Part shown: one piece after another, positions 51,235-58,563 of the stretch
Layout of the letters: the number at the start of each line of letters is the position of its first letter
Position numbering within the stretch: position 1 is the first letter of the stretch
Assembly: GCF_001984155.1 (NCBI RefSeq)
Contig: NZ_MTQO01000040.1
Location: forward strand, 186,001-250,000
Length of the DNA: 64,000 nucleotides
Reading direction: 5' to 3'
DNA from: Actinosynnema sp. ALI-1.44
GTDB taxonomy: Bacteria > Actinomycetota > Actinomycetes > Mycobacteriales > Pseudonocardiaceae
The notes under the pieces: generated by a model
The model's database searches: none
Told to the model about the DNA's origin: nothing
Seen by the model: only the letters and a program-made list of their open reading frames with translations
Position numbers and translations under genes: made by a program

Positions 51235-52255
51235 CAGGTCGAAGTCGAAGGCGCGCGGGCTGAGCCGTACTTTCGTCTGGTATTCCTTCGGTACCGCCTG
51301 CAGTGTCGCGCTGACGCTCGGCGTCCTGTTCGCCGCGCAGGACGACCAGCTCGACACCAGGGAGATCCTGTCGGCGATCGGGCTGAACCTGATCGCCAGC
51401 GTGGTGTTCGCGCTGATGTTCGTCGCGCTGGCCAACTGGGTGCAGGAACGCAGCGTGCACGACACGATCAGGGACGGTTTCAGCGAGCTGGCCGACCGGG
51501 TCGCGGAGAACATGACCGCCACCAACCGGTTGTTCATCCCGTTGAAGAAGTACGAGGCGCTCAACCCGAGCGACACCTACGGCGACGAGTACAACCGTGA
51601 CGTCACGCACGACTTGGAGGAGACGAACTTCTTCGCCTTCTATGGACCCAGTGCGCGGTATGTCGCGGCACGGCTGCTGGCCGCGCGCCACCACCCGCAA
51701 CAGGTCCGGATCGCGATGATCGGCCCCGGCAACGTGCGTGCGATCCGGCGCAGGGCGTACGACCGGCGGTCGTGGGCCAAGCCGGAGGGCCTGTCGGTCG
51801 ACAAGATCCAGGAGGACCTGCGCAACGAGCTGATCGTCAACCTGGTCGCGCTGTTCGAGTGCAGGCAGATCTGCCCGATCGAGATCCTCTTCAACGACGA
51901 CACCGCGGTCTACCGCTACGTCATGCTGGACAAGGCGGTGTACGTCTCCTGGTACCACAGTCCGCACTCCGCGCAGATGGAGATGCCGGAGTCGTACCGG
52001 TTCGGCCGTGAGTCCTTTGTGTACTCCACATTCCGGATGGACCTGATGCGCCGGTTCGAGATATCCAGCGACAAGGTGTTGTTCGAGGCGAACCAGGACG
52101 ACCGGTTCCTGCTGGACACGCTGCGCCGGATCACCGGCGAGGCGGTCACCGAGACCGAGTTGGGCCGGTGGCGCGCCGAACACCTGAGCGACAGCGCGTC
52201 GTTCAGCGCGTACATGGACAAGCTGTACGCGAACATCACTCAGAAAGACGCCTGA
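51224..52255 (+). CDS. Two-TM membrane protein of unknown function
   Basis: 343 residues: two N-terminal TM helices (~17-39 and ~48-73) and a cytosolic domain of ~270 residues, mixed alpha/beta by composition (FFAFYGPSARYVAARLL, VRIAMIGPGN, CPIEILFNDDTAVYRYVMLD, YVSWYHSPHS). I do not recognise the family. ATG 51224 lies inside the HAD gene end. The layout (2 TM + soluble domain) resembles conflict-system effectors such as SLATT or TM-nuclease proteins, but no motif proves it. It lies 1.5 kb from the NLR-like gene on the same strand. Confidence 0.6.
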   Translation: MTRDRSKSKARGLSRTFVWYSFGTACSVALTLGVLFAAQDDQLDTREILSAIGLNLIASVVFALMFVALANWVQERSVHDTIRDGFSELADRVAENMTATNRLFIPLKKYEALNPSDTYGDEYNRDVTHDLEETNFFAFYGPSARYVAARLLAARHHPQQVRIAMIGPGNVRAIRRRAYDRRSWAKPEGLSVDKIQEDLRNELIVNLVALFECRQICPIEILFNDDTAVYRYVMLDKAVYVSWYHSPHSAQMEMPESYRFGRESFVYSTFRMDLMRRFEISSDKVLFEANQDDRFLLDTLRRITGEAVTETELGRWRAEHLSDSASFSAYMDKLYANITQKDA

Positions 52256-52340
52256 CACCGGGCAGATCGGCAGTGACGACGGGTCGACGGGCTTGCTGCC
52301 GGTGATAGTCTGCTCACCGCGTCGGGCGAACGGGGTTCCT

Positions 52341-52451
52341 GTGATCGGCCCGAGTGCGGCGATCCCGCACCGGGCGGAGGCACACGACCTGAGTCGCGGA
52401 TCCACCTCCGTCAACGAAGGCAAGCCCTACATCACCTTTCCCCGCCAGTAG
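52341..52451 (+). CDS. Candidate 36-aa ORF
   Basis: GTG 52341 opens 36 codons ending in SVNEGKPYITFPRQ-stop. A TAGTCT -10 box lies at 52306-52311 and a strong terminator hairpin starts 7 bp after the stop. The ribosome site is weak (CGGGG). No homologue recognised. Confidence 0.35.
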   Translation: MIGPSAAIPHRAEAHDLSRGSTSVNEGKPYITFPRQ

Positions 52452-52457
52452 GGCTTG

Positions 52458-52502
52458 GGTGAAGCGGGAGCCAGGACCCCCTTGCCAGGCTCCCGCTTCA
52501 CC
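52458..52502. terminator. Bidirectional terminator hairpin
   Basis: GGTGAAGCGGGAGCC (52458-52472) and GGCTCCCGCTTCACC (52488-52502) are perfect 15-bp arms with a 15-nt loop, between the plus-strand unit and the end of the lipoprotein gene; the right arm includes the last codons of the latter. Confidence 0.75.
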
Positions 52503-52941
52503 GGTTGCGGTTCAGCCAGCGGGTCAACTCCACGCCGACCTCGACGATCTGCCGCTGTACAGCGGGATCGTCGACACTGTCGGCCGTCACGCCGGCCAGT
52601 TTGTCGACGATGTCCACCGCGGGCCGGAACCGTTCCCGGTCGGCGCTCTCGGTGATGACCTGCTTGACCTCGGTGGCCCGTTCCAGGATCATCCTGGCCC
52701 GGTTCGTGCAGTCCTGGGGTGGACACGGTCCGTTCGTCAACAGGGTCAGGTCCAGCACGAGCCGGTGCAGCCGGTCGCGCGTGGTGTTCGTTTCCGCTGG
52801 TGCGACGGGTTTGGGCGGCGCCGGTGGCGTCGCCGCCGATATCTCCAGTCTCATGCCGTCCTGAGGGTCGGCCTGCGGGTTGCCGCAGGCGGACAGCGCG
52901 CATACCGCGATGACCGTGGCCCCCAGCCAGGCACAACGCAC
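52498..52941 (-). CDS. Small lipoprotein
   Basis: 147 residues with a lipoprotein signal (hydrophobic VIAVCALSAC, lipobox LSAC, Cys19 as first mature residue), a Pro/Ala-rich linker and a helical domain with a Cys pair (CPPQDC) and amphipathic helices to the end. It would be anchored on the outer face of the membrane. Function unknown. GTG 52941; the ribosome site is poor. Confidence 0.75.
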   Translation of the reverse strand: MRCAWLGATVIAVCALSACGNPQADPQDGMRLEISAATPPAPPKPVAPAETNTTRDRLHRLVLDLTLLTNGPCPPQDCTNRARMILERATEVKQVITESADRERFRPAVDIVDKLAGVTADSVDDPAVQRQIVEVGVELTRWLNRNR

Positions 52942-53007
52942 AGACGACTCAACTCTCTGCCGGTGTTTTTCCGATGGTGCACGATATCGCCCCGTCGCGG
53001 AACGTGC

Positions 53008-54312
53008 TCATCGGCGGAGGAAGCGTGCGAGAAGCGCGGATACCAACGGCAGCACGGCAACCACAGCGAGCGCGCCGGTCACCGGCATCACCTTGGACAA
53101 CGCACCGGCAACGGCCGCGCCGATCCCGCCACCGACGAAGAAGCTCATGTTCAGGATGCCGAGCGCGCCACCGCGTCGATCCGGCGGGATGTGGACGGAC
53201 ATCACACCGGTTGTCACCACCTGCGTCACGGCGAACGCGGCGAACCCCAGTGAGGCTCCCGTGACGAGCAACACCCATGAGCCGCCCAGGAACCCGGCCG
53301 CGGCAAGGCAAAGAGCCGACGCGGCAGCCACCACCGCCAAGAGCTTCGTGCCACCCTTACCCGCCAACCTGGACAACACGGCACCGACGAACGCCCCTGG
53401 CAGCAGCGCCAACCCGATCAGCAGCACCGACCAGCCGTAGTGCTTGGCAAGGATCTGCGGGACCGCCCACATGGACGCGAACAACCCGCCGTACACCCCG
53501 ATTCCCACTGCTGCGGCAAGCAAGTAGGTCCGGTCGGTGACCAATGACCTCGGCAGGAAACCTGTGGGCAACGAACGAACCCTGAACGCCAGCACCGCTG
53601 CTCCGGCAAGCATCACCGCGCCCACGGCGACGGTGAGGCCGGTGGGCAGCGACAACGACGGCGACTGGATCAACAAGGTCAACGACGTCACCGTGAGCGT
53701 CAACACCGCGGCGCCGGTCACGTCCACCGGTCGCCGTGAGCCAGGCCGGTTGGACAGTCCCAGGCAGAACGGGATCGCCAGCACCGACAGCACCGGCAGC
53801 ACGACCGTCAACCGCCAGGTCAGCCACTGCGTGACGACGCCGCCCAGCAACGTGGCGCTCGCCGAGAACACAGCCATGGTCGCCCCGAAACCGCCGAGGA
53901 GCGTGGCGCGCTTGCCCGGATCGCCCGCGGCCACCAGAGTCAGAGCACCGGAAGTCATCGCGCCGGACCCGGCGGCGAGCAGGAACCGCCCGGCCACCAG
54001 GACAGCGAGGTTCGGCGACGCGACACAGACGACCGCGCCCACGACGATGACCACCGCCCCGCTCAGCAGTGCGGCCCGCACACCCAACGCGTCCGCGAGC
54101 CTGCCGAACAAGGCCGTGCCGACGCCGAGAGCCACCGCGTGGGCCGTGAGCACCCACGCCACCGCCGCCGGTGTGACCTGCAAGTCACGCGCCACGTCAG
54201 GTAGTGCGACGCCCGCTGCTGTCACTCCGAACACAGCCGGGCCGAACAGAGCGCCGAGTCGTAGCCCGGTCGACCGTGCTCCCGGTTCCGCCCGTACGGA
54301 TGTCGTTGTCAT
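53008..54312 (-). CDS. MFS drug transporter (DHA-type)
   Basis: 434 residues, about twelve TM segments or more, with motif A variant FGRLADALGVRAALLSG in loop 2-3 and the motif-C-like GGVVTQWLTWR. Proton-driven export of small molecules is expected. ATG 54312; the frame extends further up across the divergent LuxR promoter but is not coding there. It lies divergent from a LuxR-type regulator, 121 bp away, which may control it. Confidence 0.88.
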   Translation of the reverse strand: MTTTSVRAEPGARSTGLRLGALFGPAVFGVTAAGVALPDVARDLQVTPAAVAWVLTAHAVALGVGTALFGRLADALGVRAALLSGAVVIVVGAVVCVASPNLAVLVAGRFLLAAGSGAMTSGALTLVAAGDPGKRATLLGGFGATMAVFSASATLLGGVVTQWLTWRLTVVLPVLSVLAIPFCLGLSNRPGSRRPVDVTGAAVLTLTVTSLTLLIQSPSLSLPTGLTVAVGAVMLAGAAVLAFRVRSLPTGFLPRSLVTDRTYLLAAAVGIGVYGGLFASMWAVPQILAKHYGWSVLLIGLALLPGAFVGAVLSRLAGKGGTKLLAVVAAASALCLAAAGFLGGSWVLLVTGASLGFAAFAVTQVVTTGVMSVHIPPDRRGGALGILNMSFFVGGGIGAAVAGALSKVMPVTGALAVVAVLPLVSALLARFLRR

Positions 54313-54433
54313 GCTGGGAAGCCTTGTCAGCGGCCACGGCCGGGCCCATCCCGCCGGAATGGGGACCTGGCGCCCGGGTACCCCCCTCAAACGCGGGATG
54401 GCATCGCGGCGCGGGAACGCGCAAAGTGGAGGT

Positions 54434-55513
54434 ATGGGGAATCTGGTCGACCAGGCGGTACGTGCCCCGGACGCGCTGGCGATGTTCACCGAGGCGTCCG
54501 CGCGGCTGCGGAAACTGGTGCCGTTCGACGCGGCCGTCTGGCGCACGACCGACCCGGACACGGGCTTGATGACCTCGCCCATCCGGACCGAGAACCTCGA
54601 CGACGACGGCTGCGCGGTCTACTGGGACTGCGAGCTGTTCGCCGAGGATGTCAACCTGTTCCGCGACCTGGCCAGGTCGAAGTCACCGGTGGCCAGCCTG
54701 CGCGCCGCGACGGGTGATCTGCCTCGGCGCAGCAAGCTCTACCGCGACTACCTGCGGCCACGCGGCCTGGCCGACGAGCTGCGCGCGGTCATGCGCGTCG
54801 GCGGTCGTCCACGTGGGCACATGAGCCTTTTCCGCGCACAGGGCAAACCCGCCTTCGACCAGCGGGACAGCGCCGTCGTCGAGAGCATGCTCGTCCCGCT
54901 GGCCAAACGTTTGCGCTCGTTCGCGCGTCCCGTCGCGGTGGCGCCCGGCTCGGCCGGGCCGGGCCTGCTGATCTTCGACTCGGCCAACCACCTGGTCTCG
55001 GCCAACGACGAGGCCGTCGACCTGCTGGCCGAACTACCCGAAGGCCCGGCCATCCGCACCGCGCTCGGCGTGCGGGTGCCCGCCTGGCTCGAGAGCACGG
55101 TGATCCAGGCGCGCGCGATCGTGCAGGAGCACGCGCGCGGTTCGGCCAGGATCCGGATGCGCACCCAGGCCGGCCGCTGGCTGGTGTGCCACGCGTCCTG
55201 CCTGCGCGCGGCGGATGGGCTGGTCACGTCCACCGCCGTGGTCATCGAGCCCGCGCAGGTGTCCGAGATCGTCCCGTTGATCATCGATGCCTACGGGCTG
55301 TCCGACCGTGAGCTGGAGATCACCCAGTGCGTGTCACGCGGTCTGGCCACGGGCGAGATCGCCGAGCGGCTGGTCCTGTCGCCGCACACGGTCCGCGACC
55401 ACATCAAGGCGATCTTCGAGAAGGTCGGCGTCTCCAGCCGGGGCGAACTGGTCGGCAAGCTGTTCACCGAGTACTACGAACCACTGGCCACCAGGGACAT
55501 CGTCAGGACGTGA
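54434..55513 (+). CDS. LuxR-family transcriptional regulator
   Basis: 359 residues: an N-terminal GAF/PAS-like sensory part (~1-290) and a C-terminal LuxR HTH (LSDRELEITQCVSRGLATGEIAERL ... VRDHIKAIFEKVGV, ~295-350). Actinobacteria have many such one-component LuxR proteins beside transporters. ATG 54434 has GGAGG very close (1 nt), so a slightly different start is possible. The last 11 bp overlap the end of the convergent NCS1 gene. Confidence 0.87.
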   Translation: MGNLVDQAVRAPDALAMFTEASARLRKLVPFDAAVWRTTDPDTGLMTSPIRTENLDDDGCAVYWDCELFAEDVNLFRDLARSKSPVASLRAATGDLPRRSKLYRDYLRPRGLADELRAVMRVGGRPRGHMSLFRAQGKPAFDQRDSAVVESMLVPLAKRLRSFARPVAVAPGSAGPGLLIFDSANHLVSANDEAVDLLAELPEGPAIRTALGVRVPAWLESTVIQARAIVQEHARGSARIRMRTQAGRWLVCHASCLRAADGLVTSTAVVIEPAQVSEIVPLIIDAYGLSDRELEITQCVSRGLATGEIAERLVLSPHTVRDHIKAIFEKVGVSSRGELVGKLFTEYYEPLATRDIVRT

Positions 55514-57017
55514 TCGCCGGGACGGCGACGTCCGCGACAGGCACCAGACGCGGCCCGTCCGGCCCGTACACCGCCCGTGGCTCCGGGAAAGCGAACAGCA
55601 GCGACAGGAAGAGCACCGCGGCGACGGCGATCGACAGCGGCAGGCTGATGTCCACGCCACCGGCGAGGTCGCCGAGCGGCCCGACGAACTGACCGGGGAT
55701 GTTGGTGAACAGCACCCCCACGACGGCGGCAACCCACCAGGCGGTCATGCCACGCCAGTTCCAGCCGTGCGCGAACCAGTACCGGCCGCCGCGTTGGCGC
55801 CGGTTGAACACCTGCAGCGCTTCCGGGTCGTACCAGCCGCGCCGGGTGAACAGGCCGAGCATCATCACGACCATCCACGGCGTCGTGCAGGTGATGATCA
55901 TGGTCGCGAACGTCGAGATGCTCTTGACCAGGTCGAACCCGAACCGGCCGAGGAAGATGAACACGATCGACAGCACACCGATGAACACCGTCGCCTGAAC
56001 CCGCGACAGGCGCGGGAACACCGATGAGAAGTCGAGACCGGTGCCGTACAGCGCGGTCGTGCCGGTGGACATCCCGCCGATCAGGGCCAGCAGGCACATC
56101 GGCAGGAAGAACCACTGCGGCGCGATCGCCAGCAGGCCACCGACGAAGTCCGGCGCCGCCGGGTCCACGTAGGCCGGTGCTTTCGTGGCGATGATGCTCG
56201 CCGTCGCGAGGCCGAACAGGAACGGAACCAGCGTGGCGACCTGCGAGAGGAAAGCGGCGCCCATGACACGGCGGCGTGGGGCGTGTGCGGGGATGTAGCG
56301 CGACCAGTCGCCGAGGAAGGCGCCGAACGACACCGGGTTGGCCAGCACGATCAACGCCGACCCGATGAACGACGGCCAGAACAAGGTCGTGTCGGTCGTG
56401 AACGCGCCCGCGTACGACGGGTCGAAATCGCCGGCGAAGGCGACAATCCCGACCAGGAAAAGCGCTGTCGCCGACGTGACCGCGACCTTGTTCACGAACA
56501 ACATGAAACGGAAGCCATAAACGCACACCACAAGCACAAGGCAGGCGAACAACGCGTACGCGACGGCGAAGGAGAACGTGGACCGTTCCAGGCCGAACAG
56601 CCGGTGCGCACCGCCGATGAGCGCGTCGCCGGAACTCCACACCGCGAGTGAGAAGAACGCCACCGCGGTGAGCAGGGACAGGAAAGAACCGACGACGCGA
56701 CCGTGCACACCGAGGTGTGCGGAGGACGACACCGCGTTGTTCGTGCCGTTGATCGGCCCGAACAACGCCATCGGGCAGAGGATGAGCGCCCCGGCGAGCA
56801 CGCCGAGCAGCGTGGCGGCCAGCCCCTGCCAGAACGACAGCCCGAACAGGATCGGGAACGCGCCGAGGACGCACGTGGAGAACGTGTTCGCGCCGCCGAA
56901 CGCCAGCCGGAACAGGTCGAACGGGGTCGCGGTCCGGTCGGCGTCCGGAATCCGTTCGATACCGTGGCTCTCGACCTCGGTGAGCGGGGGTTTGTCGGAC
57001 AAGGTGTCACCTGCCAT
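55503..57017 (-). CDS. NCS1-family nucleobase/allantoin permease
   Basis: 504 residues with twelve TM segments of the NCS1 family (LRLAFGGANTFSTCVLGAFP, GPINGTNNAVSSSAHLGVHGR, FLGDWSRYIP). Members import cytosine, purines, hydantoin or allantoin. The divergent genes convert glyoxylate to 3-phosphoglycerate or 2-phosphoglycerate, so uptake of a purine, allantoin or related compound yielding glyoxylate is the most likely role. ATG 57017. A tiny membrane-protein gene precedes it. Confidence 0.9.
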   Translation of the reverse strand: MAGDTLSDKPPLTEVESHGIERIPDADRTATPFDLFRLAFGGANTFSTCVLGAFPILFGLSFWQGLAATLLGVLAGALILCPMALFGPINGTNNAVSSSAHLGVHGRVVGSFLSLLTAVAFFSLAVWSSGDALIGGAHRLFGLERSTFSFAVAYALFACLVLVVCVYGFRFMLFVNKVAVTSATALFLVGIVAFAGDFDPSYAGAFTTDTTLFWPSFIGSALIVLANPVSFGAFLGDWSRYIPAHAPRRRVMGAAFLSQVATLVPFLFGLATASIIATKAPAYVDPAAPDFVGGLLAIAPQWFFLPMCLLALIGGMSTGTTALYGTGLDFSSVFPRLSRVQATVFIGVLSIVFIFLGRFGFDLVKSISTFATMIITCTTPWMVVMMLGLFTRRGWYDPEALQVFNRRQRGGRYWFAHGWNWRGMTAWWVAAVVGVLFTNIPGQFVGPLGDLAGGVDISLPLSIAVAAVLFLSLLFAFPEPRAVYGPDGPRLVPVADVAVPAITS

Positions 57018-57114
57018 GCGCGGTCCGGCTGTTCCGGCGAACCTTTCCAGGCCGCCCGCGCGATGGCACAGTGGACGTACCGTCCAGTTTTCGCGGACCC
57101 GTTGGACGGATCAT

Positions 57115-57207
57115 CTACAGCCAGCCGTGCGCGAGGAACATCAGCCAGGTGGCCACCGGCGCGAGTGCCACCATGCTGAAATCCCACCGCATCAGCCCGG
57201 AGGACAC
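57115..57207 (-). CDS. Small single-TM protein upstream of the NCS1 permease
   Basis: From GTG 57207 the frame encodes 30 residues with one hydrophobic helix (MVALAPVATWLMFLAHGWL) and stops at TAG 57115, 97 bp before the permease start. The same frame continues upstream for 16 more protein-like codons (IELLAAVGRLQDKRDY) to an ATT at 57255, so the true product may have ~46 residues with a non-standard start. It may be a helper subunit of the permease; no family recognised. Confidence 0.5.
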   Translation of the reverse strand: MSSGLMRWDFSMVALAPVATWLMFLAHGWL

Positions 57208-57263
57208 GTAGTCCCGTTTGTCCTGAAGTCGACCGACTGCAGCCAGTAGTTCAATTCCGGAGT

Positions 57264-57281
57264 GTGGAAGTCAACTTCCAC
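57264..57281. promoter_or_regulatory. 18-bp palindrome between NCS1 permease and glyoxylate operon
   Basis: GTGGAAGT-CA-ACTTCCAC is a perfect palindrome in the divergent promoter region, with GGAA/TTCC half-sites as seen for IclR-type regulators of allantoin and glyoxylate genes. A second, weaker pair TTCGCA/TGCGAA flanks ~57355-57388. Confidence 0.6.
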
Positions 57282-57402
57282 CTAGAAGAAGTATGTGCTC
57301 GGTCACACTTGTCGTCAACAGTGCTCGACGACGAGATTGTGAAGACGTTAAAGTTCGCATAGCGGTAACTAGCTTTCATTGTGCGAAATTAGGGATACCA
57401 CT

Positions 57403-58563
57403 ATGAGCGGCCGTCACTTCCTGCAGATTCCAGGACCGACCAACGTGCCCGACTCAGTGCTCCGAGCCATGTCCGCGCCGACGATCGACCACCGCGGCCC
57501 GGAGTTCGCCCAGTTGGGCACGCACGTCCTGGCCGCGCTGAAGCCCGTCTTCGGCACCACCGGCCCAGTCGTGATCTACCCGGCGTCCGGTACGGGCGCG
57601 TGGGAAGCCGCGCTGGTCAACACCCTCAGCCCAGGTGACCGGGTGCTCTGTTTCGAGACCGGCCACTTCGCCACCCTCTGGCAGGAGATGGCCACCGGCA
57701 TCGGCCTGGTCGTCGACTTCGTGCCCGGCGACTGGCGGCACGGCGTGAACCCCGAGGTCGTCGCCGAGAAGCTGGCGAACGACACCGAGCACACCATCGA
57801 AGCGGTGTGCGTCGTGCACAACGAGACGTCGACCGGTGTCGCCAGCAGGATCGCCGACGTCCGCGCCGCCATCGACTCCGCAGGGCACCCGGCGCTGCTG
57901 CTCGTCGACACCATCTCCTCGCTGGGGTCGATCGACTACCGGCACGACGAATGGGGCGTCGACGTCACCGTCGCCGGTTCGCAGAAGGGCCTGATGCTCC
58001 CGCCCGGCCTGAGCTTCAACGCGATCAGCGACAAGGCGCTCGAAGCGTCGAAGACCGCGAAGCTGGCCAAGTCCTTCTGGGACTGGCGGCCGATGTTGGC
58101 GGCCAACGAACGCGGCGTCTTCCCGTACACCCCGGCGACGAACCTGTTGTACGGCCTGAAAGAAGCGCTCCGCCTGCTGGACGAGGAGGGTCTGGACAAC
58201 GTCTTCGCCCGGCACGCCCGGCACGCGGAAGCCACCCGCGCCGCGGTGAACGGGTGGGGACTGGAAGTGCTGTGCGCCGACGAGCGCGAGTACTCCGGTT
58301 CGCTGACCGCCGTCCTGGTACCGGAGGACGTCGACGCCGACAAGGTCAGGGCGATCATCCTGGACCGCTACGACATGTCGTTGGGTGCCGGGCTCGGCAA
58401 GCTCGCCGGCCGGATCTTCCGGATCGGCCACCTCGGCGACTTCAACGACCTCACCCTGGCGGGCACGCTCGCCGGGGTGCAGATGGGCCTGACGCTGGCC
58501 GGGGTGCCGATCGACCCGGCGGGCATCACGGTCGCGCTGGAGCACCTCCAGGTCGCGCCATGA
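57403..58563 (+). CDS. PLP-dependent serine/alanine-glyoxylate aminotransferase
   Basis: 386 residues of class V aminotransferases: start FLQIPGPTNVP, YPASGTGAWEAAL, the PLP Lys in AGSQKGLMLPPG and the C-terminal RIGHLGDFN. It transfers an amino group to or from glyoxylate (serine-glyoxylate, alanine-glyoxylate or ureidoglycine-glyoxylate type; the last is known in purine catabolism). ATG 57403 follows AGGGA. The stop overlaps the next start by ATGA. First gene of the glyoxylate operon. Confidence 0.9.
   Translation: MSGRHFLQIPGPTNVPDSVLRAMSAPTIDHRGPEFAQLGTHVLAALKPVFGTTGPVVIYPASGTGAWEAALVNTLSPGDRVLCFETGHFATLWQEMATGIGLVVDFVPGDWRHGVNPEVVAEKLANDTEHTIEAVCVVHNETSTGVASRIADVRAAIDSAGHPALLLVDTISSLGSIDYRHDEWGVDVTVAGSQKGLMLPPGLSFNAISDKALEASKTAKLAKSFWDWRPMLAANERGVFPYTPATNLLYGLKEALRLLDEEGLDNVFARHARHAEATRAAVNGWGLEVLCADEREYSGSLTAVLVPEDVDADKVRAIILDRYDMSLGAGLGKLAGRIFRIGHLGDFNDLTLAGTLAGVQMGLTLAGVPIDPAGITVALEHLQVAP

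Noticed and set aside
50500-51576. N-terminal extension of the minus-strand methyltransferase frame at 49786-50499
   Set aside because: It runs antisense through the HAD gene and the start of the two-TM gene. The methyltransferase fold begins only after GTG 50499.
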